Position numbers and translations under genes: made by a program. Of a DNA stretch of 12,532 nucleotides, positions 5,647-11,799 are shown in pieces. Location: assembly GCA_003134755.1 (NCBI GenBank), contig PLCK01000015.1, positions 11,400-23,931 of the forward strand, given 5' to 3'. The stretch is from Actinomycetota bacterium (GTDB lineage: Bacteria; Actinomycetota; Actinomycetes; Acidothermales; Acidothermaceae). The notes under the pieces are model-generated. The model searched no databases. It was not told the DNA's origin and saw only the letters and a list, made by a program, of their open reading frames with translations. The first letter of the stretch is position 1, and each line of letters opens with the position of its first letter.

Positions 5647-6421
5647 CGAGCTGCGAGACGGCCGTCGCGAAGGTCAGCATCCGCCCGACGGGGTCGGCAG
5701 GCGCCGCGTTCGGACTGCGTGACGCGGCAAGCTCGGTGGTCAGAGCAGTGGCGGACGCCGCAGCCGACGGCTCTTTGCTGGGAACTGACGCCGCGGGCGG
5801 CACAACGGCAGCAACCTGCGCTACCTGCGCTGTCGCCGGGGTGCTGGCCTTGACGGGTGTGAGCGTGCTCGGTGGGGTCTTGACGGGCGCGACGGCAACC
5901 TTGGTCGGAGCAGGCGCAGGCTTCGGCGGGCTCGGGGCCGGCGCCGAGGTCGGCAGCCGGAAGTCGACGACCACCCAGAGCACGGTGCACGTGCACGACG
6001 CGACGACCGAGGTGGCCGAGCCGACGCCCATCTGCGTATAGCGGGTGTCGAGGATGTTGGCCCGGTGCGCGGGACTGGCCATGAAGAGCCTCTGAACCGT
6101 CGGGATGTCGCCTGCCATGCCGACGTTCTCCCCGAGTACCTGCCAGCCGGTGACCTGGCTGCGCAGCCCTGGGTTGTGCGAGAGGACTCCGGCAGCGGCG
6201 AGCTGGTTGGCCCAGGCCTGCGCGACTGCATTCAGCTGCGCGTTGGTGGCGAGCGAGGGAAGGCCCGAACTCGCCCTGGCGGCGTTTGTCGCCGAGGCGA
6301 GGTCTGAGCTTGGGCTCGCGAAGGCAGGTGCGGCGAGGGCCGTCGATCCGACGAACGCGGCAGCGACCAGGGTCACGGCAGCCAGCGCCTTGCGGCCGGC
6401 CGATCCCCCAAGATGACGCAC
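5639..6421 (-). CDS. Secreted CAP-domain (SCP/PR-1-like) protein with Pro/Ala-rich tail
   Basis: A 260-residue exported protein. Residues 1-35 are a signal peptide: basic start, hydrophobic core (ALAAVTLVAAAFVGSTALA) and an AFA cleavage site before SPSS. Residues 37-154 form a CAP domain: N-terminal helix ATNAARASSGLPSL, SHNP with H82, GENVG with E98, and SPAHRANILD with H119 followed by YTQMGVG. A cysteine pair (C143, C145) lies in the next strand. Residues ~157-260 are a low-complexity Pro/Ala/Thr/Lys tail, perhaps a cell-wall linker. Bacterial CAP proteins are extracellular with mostly undefined activity. Start GTG 6421 is chosen because GGAGGG (6433-6438 on this strand) lies 11 bases upstream and the signal peptide begins right after; GTG 6466 is the longer alternative. 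Confidence 0.88.
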   Translation of the reverse strand: MRHLGGSAGRKALAAVTLVAAAFVGSTALAAPAFASPSSDLASATNAARASSGLPSLATNAQLNAVAQAWANQLAAAGVLSHNPGLRSQVTGWQVLGENVGMAGDIPTVQRLFMASPAHRANILDTRYTQMGVGSATSVVASCTCTVLWVVVDFRLPTSAPAPSPPKPAPAPTKVAVAPVKTPPSTLTPVKASTPATAQVAQVAAVVPPAASVPSKEPSAAASATALTTELAASRSPNAAPADPVGRMLTFATAVSQLEG

Positions 6422-6489
6422 GATGTGCCGGTCCCTCCGTCGAGCGTGCACGAGGACGACGTCCACGGATGGCTTCTGCCACCATCAAT

Positions 6490-6501
6490 TCGGTCGACCG
6501 A
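6490..6501. promoter_or_regulatory. 12-bp palindrome in the divergent intergenic region
   Basis: TCGGTCGACCGA is a perfect palindrome about 69 bases upstream of the CAP gene start and about 80 bases upstream of the divergent glutaredoxin-like gene. Its position fits a regulator site for the CAP gene. No known consensus is recognised, and GC-rich palindromes of this size can arise by chance. Confidence 0.25.
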
Positions 6502-6569
6502 CCCGCGGAGATGCTTGAACGAAGAACCCGACAAATAGGGCATCACGCGGCAACGTCACCCGGTCGGCC

Positions 6570-6582
6570 TACTCTTGGCCGG
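6570..6582 (+). promoter_or_regulatory. Promoter of the glutaredoxin-like gene, probably leaderless
   Basis: TACTCT at 6570-6575 fits the actinobacterial -10 consensus TANNNT. The transcription start expected about seven bases after its last T falls on G6582, the first base of the GTG start codon, so the mRNA would be leaderless. There is no Shine-Dalgarno upstream of that GTG, which agrees. The -35 region (about 6547-6552) is weak. Confidence 0.45.
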
Positions 6583-6893
6583 TGCGATTCACCCGACTGC
6601 GCGCCCGCCGAAGCGCGGGTTCTGGTCGCCGTTCCGGCTCTCCCGCGACCGAGGCCGCCGCGCGGGTCGTGTTGTTCAGCCGGCCGGGCTGTCATCTGTG
6701 CGACGACGCCCGGCTCGTGGTCGAACGGGTCACGACCGAACTCGGCGAGCGCTACGTTGAGCGCGACATCACGCTTGACCCGCATGATCTGCAGGCTTAC
6801 GTCGAGTCGATTCCGGTCGTGCTGGTCGACGGCGTGCAGGTCGACTTCTGGCGGGTGTCCGAAGATCGCCTCCGGGCCGCGCTGCTCCGGTGA
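6582..6893 (+). CDS. Glutaredoxin-like thiol-redox protein (Rv0508-type, DUF836-like)
   Basis: A 103-residue protein with a thioredoxin-like fold. After a basic, Ser/Gly-rich N-terminal extension (1-27), the core opens with VVLFSRPGCHLC, giving a redox-active C37-X-X-C40 pair at the start of helix 1. DDARLVVERV continues that helix, and SIPVVLVDG (76-84) contains the cis-proline P78 and the strand lining the active site. It probably reduces disulfides or handles mycothiol-dependent redox, but the partner is unknown. A similar gene lies just upstream of hemA in M. tuberculosis. Here rex is inserted between them, so the locus pairs a thiol-redox protein with an NADH sensor. The gene's TGA overlaps an upstream in-frame GTG (6890) of the rex frame. 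Confidence 0.83.
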   Translation: MRFTRLRARRSAGSGRRSGSPATEAAARVVLFSRPGCHLCDDARLVVERVTTELGERYVERDITLDPHDLQAYVESIPVVLVDGVQVDFWRVSEDRLRAALLR

Positions 6894-6918
6894 GCGTGCG
6901 GGCGGGCCGCTTGCGCTT

Positions 6919-6936
6919 TTGTGCGCGTGTTCACAA
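6919..6936. promoter_or_regulatory. Rex operator (ROP) controlling rex-hemACD
   Basis: TTGTGCGCGTGTTCACAA matches the Streptomyces Rex consensus TTGTGAACGCGTTCACAA at 15 of 18 positions, including both outer half-sites TTGTG and TTCACAA. It lies between the glutaredoxin stop and the rex start and covers the presumed -35 box and spacer. Rex binds such sites when NADH is low and releases DNA when NADH rises, so this is very likely autoregulation of rex and the downstream hem genes. Confidence 0.85.
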
Positions 6937-6954
6937 ACCCGTACCCTGGGCCGG
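6919..6954 (+). promoter_or_regulatory. Rex-controlled promoter of rex-hemA-hemC-hemD
   Basis: TTGTGC (6919-6924) as -35, a 17-base spacer and TACCCT (6942-6947) as -10 form a good housekeeping-type promoter with a start near 6954. The operator occupies the -35 and the first 12 spacer bases, so bound Rex would block polymerase. The leader to GTG 6977 would be about 23 bases, containing GGAG at 6968-6971. Confidence 0.6.
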
Positions 6955-6976
6955 ACCCGATGAGTGCGGAGCCCCA

Positions 6977-7813
6977 GTGCGCGCGAGCAGCCCCGAACGC
7001 CCGTCCCGGGGCAGCGGCGTACCCACTCCCAGGCGGCGGCGGGCGAGCGGCCGCGGGTCGGCCGAGCACGACGGGGCGCCTCGCGGCATCCCAGAGGCGT
7101 CGATCGCGCGATTGCCGCTCTACCTGCGGGCGCTGGTCGCCATGGCTGATCGAGGCATCACGTCGGTGTCCTCAGAGGAACTCGCAGGTGCGTCGGGCGT
7201 CAACTCGGCGAAGCTGCGCAAGGACCTGTCGCATCTCGGGTCCTACGGCACCCGTGGCGTCGGCTACGAAGTCGACTACCTCGTCTACCAGATCTCCCGC
7301 GAGCTCGGCCTCACCCAGGACTGGGCCGTGGCGATCATCGGTATCGGCAACCTCGGGCGTGCGCTCGCCAACTACGGCGGCTTCGCGACCAGGGGCTTTC
7401 GGACTGCCTGCCTGATCGACGCCGACCCGAACCAGGTCGGCCAGCGCGTGAGCGGGCTCGCCGTCCGTCATCTCGATGACCTCGAGGCCCTGATCGCCGA
7501 GCACCGGGTGGCGATCGGCGTCATCGCGACGCCCGCTGGAGCCGCGCAGGAGGTGGCAGATCGACTGGTTGCCGCGGGCGTCCGCAGCGTGCTGAATTTC
7601 GCACCGGCGGTGCTGACCGTCCCGCCCGGCGTCGAGCTTCGCAAGGTCGATCTCTCGACAGAGCTGCAGATCCTTGCGTTCCACGAGCAGCGCAGGGTCT
7701 CGGCGGTCGCCTTCGAAGCCGCCGCGAACGCCGTCGTCCCTGATGACGTTGGGGACGTGATCGATGCCGAACTCGGCCCGGTCGCCCCGGCCGCGAGCGG
7801 GCTGCGCGTATGA
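6977..7813 (+). CDS. rex: Redox-sensing transcriptional repressor Rex
   Basis: A 278-residue repressor that senses the NADH/NAD+ ratio. After a variable Arg/Ser-rich N-terminus (1-36), the winged-helix domain begins at GIPEASIARLPLYLRAL (37-53). It includes the recognition region SGVNSAKLRKDLSHLGSYGTRGVGY (73-97), nearly identical to Streptomyces Rex. The Rossmann domain has GIGNLGRAL (122-130), LIDAD (146-150) for the adenosine ribose, and IGVIATPAGAAQ (180-191). RKVDLSTELQILAFHEQ (222-238) is the domain-swapped C-terminal helix region. GTG 6977 is preferred: it follows GGAG by five bases and lies downstream of the mapped operator and promoter, whereas GTG 6890 would place both inside the coding region. 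The TGA overlaps the hemA ATG. Confidence 0.93.
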   Translation: MRASSPERPSRGSGVPTPRRRRASGRGSAEHDGAPRGIPEASIARLPLYLRALVAMADRGITSVSSEELAGASGVNSAKLRKDLSHLGSYGTRGVGYEVDYLVYQISRELGLTQDWAVAIIGIGNLGRALANYGGFATRGFRTACLIDADPNQVGQRVSGLAVRHLDDLEALIAEHRVAIGVIATPAGAAQEVADRLVAAGVRSVLNFAPAVLTVPPGVELRKVDLSTELQILAFHEQRRVSAVAFEAAANAVVPDDVGDVIDAELGPVAPAASGLRV

Positions 7814-9132
7814 GCCTCCTCGTCGTCGGGCTCTCGCACCGGAGTGCCTCCCTGTCGTTACTCGAGCGGACGTCGCTATCGGCGGAGGCTGCGGGTGCCC
7901 TGGTCGACGATGTGGTGGCGGCATCAGCCGTCGACGAGGCGATGCTGCTGTCGACCTGCAACCGAGTCGAGCTGTACGCGTCGGTCGAGAAATTCCACGC
8001 GGGTGTGGCGGCGCTGTCCGAATTGCTCGCCAGGCACACTGGCGTCAGCATCGACGAGCTTGCGCCGCACATTTTCGTCCACTACGAAGAACGCGCTGCA
8101 CAGCATCTGTTCGCAGTGACGTCGAGCCTCGACTCGATGCTGGTGGGCGAGCATCAGATCCTCGGCCAGGTGCGTTCCGCGTTCCGTCTTGCGCAACAAC
8201 GTGGCGATGCCGGCCCTGAGCTGCATCAGGCCGTCGAGCACGCTTTGCATGCAGCCAAGCGCGCCCACGCTGAAACAGGCATCGATGGCGCAGGGACGAC
8301 GCTCGTCGACGCCGGACTGCGGCTCGCCATTCCGGTACTCGGTGCCCTGAGCGGACGTCGTTCGGTCGTCGTCGGCGCGGGTTCGATGGCGTCGATCGCG
8401 GTTGCCGCTCTCCGGGCGGCCGACGTCGCCGATCTGGTTGTTGTGAGCCGAACTTTGCTTACGGCACAGGCACTTGCGGCTCGCGTTGGCGGCCGCGCCG
8501 CGCCCATGAGCGAACTCGAGCACGAGTTGAGCGGCGCTGACGTCGTCATCACGTGCACCGGCGCCGACGTCGTGGTGCTCCCTGCCGACGTGGTGGAGCG
8601 CGCGATGTCTGGGCGCCCTGCCGGTCCGATGTTCGTGCTCGACCTGGCGTTGCCGCGCGACGTCGAGACTGCGGCAGCTGACATCGCCGGCGTGACAGTC
8701 GTCGACCTCGATGCGTTGAAGCCTGTTGTTGATACGGCAACCGGGGCTGACGACGTCCGCGAAGCTCGCCGCATTGTCGACGACGAATTGGCGGCATACG
8801 TCGCGGCCCGGCGCGCGGCAGGTGTGACCCCGACAGTCATGGCGTTGCGCGACAAGGCGGCCCAGATGGTGGCGGCTGAATTGGAGCGTCTCGAGCGACG
8901 GCTGCCGAGCCTGGACGACAGCGCGCGCGAAGAGATCGCGGCGACCGTGCGGCGGGTAGTCGACAAACTCCTGCATGCACCGACTGTGCGGGTGCGCGAA
9001 CTGGCCGAGACCGCAGGACCGGAGTCGTATCCCGAGGCGTTGCGCCGGCTTTTCGATCTCGAGCTTGCGGCGCTCGATCCGCCACTCGGCCCACCTGCCG
9101 ACCTCGCGGTCCATCCGGGCAGCGGGCGGTGA
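7810..9132 (+). CDS. hemA: Glutamyl-tRNA reductase
   Basis: A 440-residue enzyme reducing glutamyl-tRNA(Glu) to glutamate-1-semialdehyde with NADPH, the first committed step of the C5 pathway to haem, sirohaem and B12. The N-terminal GLSHRSASLSLLER is the family start. LLSTCNRVELYA (46-57) holds the catalytic nucleophile C50, and H99 in AAQHLF matches the conserved active-site histidine. The LVGEHQILGQVR motif (111-122) is diagnostic. VVVGAGSMASIAVAAL (186-201) is the NADPH-binding Rossmann loop, and a helical dimerisation domain forms the last ~120 residues. The length is normal. ATG 7810 overlaps the rex TGA and lacks a good ribosome-binding site, so translation is coupled to rex. The glutamate-semialdehyde aminotransferase gene hemL is not in the window. 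Confidence 0.97.
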   Translation: MSLLVVGLSHRSASLSLLERTSLSAEAAGALVDDVVAASAVDEAMLLSTCNRVELYASVEKFHAGVAALSELLARHTGVSIDELAPHIFVHYEERAAQHLFAVTSSLDSMLVGEHQILGQVRSAFRLAQQRGDAGPELHQAVEHALHAAKRAHAETGIDGAGTTLVDAGLRLAIPVLGALSGRRSVVVGAGSMASIAVAALRAADVADLVVVSRTLLTAQALAARVGGRAAPMSELEHELSGADVVITCTGADVVVLPADVVERAMSGRPAGPMFVLDLALPRDVETAAADIAGVTVVDLDALKPVVDTATGADDVREARRIVDDELAAYVAARRAAGVTPTVMALRDKAAQMVAAELERLERRLPSLDDSAREEIAATVRRVVDKLLHAPTVRVRELAETAGPESYPEALRRLFDLELAALDPPLGPPADLAVHPGSGR

Positions 9133-10088
9133 GCGCGATGCCGTCGTTGACGCATGCTTCCGCCACGTCCGTGTTGCGTCTTGGCACCCGCCGAAGTGCG
9201 CTCGCGATGGCGCAGGCATCGACGGTCGCGACTGCCTTGCGGCGCAGCGGTTCAGCTGTCGAACTTGTAGGCATCACCAGCGCGGGTGATCGCAGTACTG
9301 CTCCGCTTGTTGAGTCGGGTGGGGTCGGCGTGTTCGTGACCGAGTTGCGTACCAGGCTGCTCGACGGCGACGTCGATGTCGTCGTCCATTCGTTGAAGGA
9401 TCTGCCGACGGCGCCCGCGCCATCGCTGCGGGTTGCGGCCATTCCACCCCGCGACGACGCTCGTGACGCACTCGTCGCCCGCGACGGACTCATGCTGGCC
9501 GCCTTGCCGGCGGGCGCATCCGTCGGAACCGGTTCGCCACGGCGGGCCGCACAGTTGCTCGCGCTGCGACCCGACCTCGACATCCGGCCATTGCGGGGAA
9601 ACGTCGACACCAGGCTCGCGAAGGTCGCCAGCGGCGAACTCGACGCGATCGTGGTCGCCGCCGCGGGGCTGGTCCGGCTCGGCCGTATCGCCGAGGCGAC
9701 CGAGCTGCTCTCGACCGACGTCATGCTGCCGGCTCCCGGCCAGGGCGCGTTGGCCGTCGAGTGCCGGACGGCGGACGCCGAACCCGGCGGCCGGTTGCAC
9801 GAACTGCTCGCCGCCCTCGACGACCCGGACAGCCGGGTCGCAGTCACCGCCGAGCGTGCACTGCTCGCGGCGCTCGAGGCCGGTTGCACGGCTCCGGTGG
9901 GGGCTTTTGCCGAGTCCGGCCAGGCTCTCGATTTGCATCTTGTCGCGGCGGTCGTCAGCGTGGACGGCGTCGACGCGATCCGCGGGTCGGTTTCAGGGCC
10001 GGCGGCTGACGCCGAAGCGATCGGACGCCGCCTGGCTGCCGATCTCCTCGCGCAGGGCGCCGGTGCATTGATGGGGAACCGACGGTGA
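9129..10088 (+). CDS. hemC: Hydroxymethylbilane synthase (porphobilinogen deaminase)
   Basis: A 319-residue enzyme that joins four porphobilinogens into hydroxymethylbilane using a covalently bound dipyrromethane cofactor. Visible motifs: LRLGTRRSALAMAQ (16-29), VVHSLKDLP (85-93) with the catalytic aspartate D91, GTGSPRRAAQL (133-143) with the arginines that bind the acidic chain, LRGNVDTRL (155-163), APGQGALAVE (202-211), and C253 in AGCTAPVGAF (251-260), the cofactor attachment cysteine. It follows hemA in the usual order, with GTG 9129 overlapping the hemA TGA. ATG 9138, three codons in, is an equally plausible start and would remove a non-conserved MSA. A hairpin covers the stop codon. 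Confidence 0.96.
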   Translation: MSAMPSLTHASATSVLRLGTRRSALAMAQASTVATALRRSGSAVELVGITSAGDRSTAPLVESGGVGVFVTELRTRLLDGDVDVVVHSLKDLPTAPAPSLRVAAIPPRDDARDALVARDGLMLAALPAGASVGTGSPRRAAQLLALRPDLDIRPLRGNVDTRLAKVASGELDAIVVAAAGLVRLGRIAEATELLSTDVMLPAPGQGALAVECRTADAEPGGRLHELLAALDDPDSRVAVTAERALLAALEAGCTAPVGAFAESGQALDLHLVAAVVSVDGVDAIRGSVSGPAADAEAIGRRLAADLLAQGAGALMGNRR

Positions 10089-10098
10089 TCTTCACCGT
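10082..10098. repeat. Inverted repeat across the hemC stop codon
   Basis: ACGGTGA-TCT-TCACCGT has perfect 7-bp arms and a 3-base loop. With one mismatch it extends by CC/GG at 10079-10080 and 10100-10101. It includes the hemC TGA and lies 36 bases before hemD, the only real gap among the consecutive rex-hemA-hemC-hemD genes. There is no T-run. It may stabilise the upstream mRNA, attenuate transcription, or bind a protein. Confidence 0.45.
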
Positions 10099-10134
10099 AG
10101 GCACGTCACGCATATACGACAGAACAGGACGACG

Positions 10135-11736
10135 ATGAGGGCAACGCCCAAACACCCGGGCACGGTGGCGTTCGTAGGCGCAGGTCCGGGCGATCCGGGC
10201 CTGCTGACGTTGCGTGCGGTCGACGTTCTCGGTCGCGCGGATGTGGTGATCGCGGACGAGCATCCGACCACCGACCTGACCAGGCATTGCAGGGCTGACG
10301 TGACGATCGTCGACCTGTCGGTCATCGAGGCGGACCGCGCGCTGACCAAGGCGGAGCGGGCAAAGACAGTCGTCGATGCAGCGAAGAGCGGCAAGTCCGT
10401 CGTGCGGCTGCTCGTGGGCGACCCGTTGTTCGACGGCGACGGTGCCGAGGAAGCCGCTGCCTGCGCGAAGGCAAAGCTCACTGTCGAAGTCGTTCCCGGC
10501 GTCCCTGTCGCGGCAGCCGTCCCGACGTACGCGGGCATCGCGCTTGTCGATGCCAAGCATCGCGAGGTGCGGTTTGTCGACGCCCGCCCGTCGGCGTCCG
10601 GGCCCGACTGGGCCGCGGCCGCGACCGGGCACCAGACGCTTGTCGTGCTGCGCGTCGACTCGCCGGCGGCCGTCGCCGAGGCGTTGGTGAGCAACGGGCG
10701 ATCCGCCGATACCGCCGTCGCGGCGACGAAGGCGGGCACCACCACCGAACAGCACACCGTCGTGTCCACCCTGGGCGCGTTGGCGGCCGATGCGAAGGCG
10801 GCCGGCCTGACCGGTCCCGTCGTGCTAGTCGTCGGTGACGTGGTCAAGAGCCGCGGCGCGCTTTCGTGGTTCGAGACCAAGGCGTTGTTCGGCTGGCGGG
10901 TGCTCGTGCCGCGCACGAAGGAGCAGGCCGGCGAGCTCTCCGACAAGTTGCGCACGTACGGCGCGGTGCCGGCCGAGGTGCCGACTATCGCGGTCGAACC
11001 CCCACGCACGCCGCAGCAGATGGAGCGCGCAGTACGCGGCCTGGTCACCGGTCGCTACGAATGGATCGCGTTCACGTCCGTCAACGCGGTTCGCGCGGTG
11101 CGCGAAAAGTTCGAGGAGTACGGCCTCGACGCGCGCGCTTTCTCGGGCATCAAGGTCGCAGCCGTCGGCGAGCAGACGGCTGCGTCGTTACAGGCATTCG
11201 GTGTGAAGCCCGATCTGGTGCCGACCGGCGAGCAGTCGGCGGCCGGCCTGCTCGAGGATTTCCCGCCCTACGACGACGTTCTCGACCCGATCAACCGGGT
11301 CTTCCTGCCGCGTGCCGATATCGCAACCGAGACCTTGGTCGCCGGCCTCGTCGAACTCGGCTGGGAGGTCGACGACGTGACGGCCTACCGCACCGTGCGA
11401 GCGGCACCGCCGCCGGCCGCGACCCGTGAGGCCATTAAGAGCGGCGGTTTCGACGCCGTCGTGTTCACGTCGTCGTCGACAGTGCGCAACCTCGTCGGTA
11501 TTGCCGGCAAACCACACGCCACCACGGTGATCGCGTGCATCGGGCCGCAGACTGCGAAGACTGCCGAAGAACACGGGCTTCGGGTCGACGTGCTTGCCGA
11601 TGATCCGTCGGTGGCGTCGTTGGCCGACGCACTGGCCGCCTACGGACTCGCGCAGCGACTCGCGGCCGAGGCCAACGGCGAGTGGACCGGCAAGCCCGGC
11701 CGCCCGAGGGCGAGTTCGCGGCGCAAGGCGAAGTAG
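10135..11736 (+). CDS. hemD: Uroporphyrinogen-III synthase fused to a SUMT-like methyltransferase domain
   Basis: A 533-residue two-domain protein, the arrangement seen in mycobacterial Rv0511. Residues 10-245 are a tetrapyrrole-methylase (SUMT) fold: VAFVGAGPGDPGLLTLRA (11-28), RLLVGDPLFDGDG (91-103), VVPGVPVAAAVPTYAG (119-134) and GPVVLVVGDVV (227-237). Residues 253-505 are uroporphyrinogen-III synthase, which inverts ring D and closes hydroxymethylbilane: WRVLVPRTKEQAGELSDKL (254-272), WIAFTSVNAVRAV (310-322), FLPRADIATETL (390-401), DVTAYRTV (414-421) and VVFTSSSTVRNLVG (442-455). The methyltransferase half has lost some canonical residues (see findings), so HemD activity is secure and methylation of uroporphyrinogen III is doubtful. 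The tail is basic (ASSRRKAK). Start ATG 10135 follows AGGA at 10126-10129. Confidence 0.93.
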   Translation: MRATPKHPGTVAFVGAGPGDPGLLTLRAVDVLGRADVVIADEHPTTDLTRHCRADVTIVDLSVIEADRALTKAERAKTVVDAAKSGKSVVRLLVGDPLFDGDGAEEAAACAKAKLTVEVVPGVPVAAAVPTYAGIALVDAKHREVRFVDARPSASGPDWAAAATGHQTLVVLRVDSPAAVAEALVSNGRSADTAVAATKAGTTTEQHTVVSTLGALAADAKAAGLTGPVVLVVGDVVKSRGALSWFETKALFGWRVLVPRTKEQAGELSDKLRTYGAVPAEVPTIAVEPPRTPQQMERAVRGLVTGRYEWIAFTSVNAVRAVREKFEEYGLDARAFSGIKVAAVGEQTAASLQAFGVKPDLVPTGEQSAAGLLEDFPPYDDVLDPINRVFLPRADIATETLVAGLVELGWEVDDVTAYRTVRAAPPPAATREAIKSGGFDAVVFTSSSTVRNLVGIAGKPHATTVIACIGPQTAKTAEEHGLRVDVLADDPSVASLADALAAYGLAQRLAAEANGEWTGKPGRPRASSRRKAK

Positions 11737-11788
11737 TCGGAGATGAGTGCTCTATCGGACGCCGACAAGGCGGGGCGGCACACAGCCC

Positions 11789-11793
11789 AAGGA
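11789..11793 (+). promoter_or_regulatory. Ribosome-binding site for hemB
   Basis: AAGGA lies six bases before ATG 11800 and selects that start. The in-frame ATG 11743 has GGAG directly abutting it, too close to function, and would add 19 residues that do not resemble the family N-terminus. Confidence 0.6.
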
Positions 11794-11799
11794 TCTCTG

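Noticed and set aside
6422..6581. A known riboswitch in the CAP gene leader
   Set aside because: Cell-wall protein genes of actinomycetes sometimes have c-di-AMP riboswitches, but the conserved motifs of that class are not visible here.
6921..7415. Plus-strand open frame with ATG 6960 just after the Rex-controlled promoter
   Set aside because: It overlaps rex in another frame, its product is Arg/Ser-rich without a domain, and the rex frame carries all conserved motifs. The ATG is tempting only because it is near the predicted transcript start.
7924..9219. Minus-strand open frame of 431 codons opposite hemA
   Set aside because: It is antisense to the unmistakable hemA reading frame and shows no family motifs.
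11743..11799. ATG 11743 as start of hemB
   Set aside because: The GGAG directly abuts the ATG, and the added 19 residues are not family-like. ATG 11800 has AAGGA at six bases and matches HemB N-termini.
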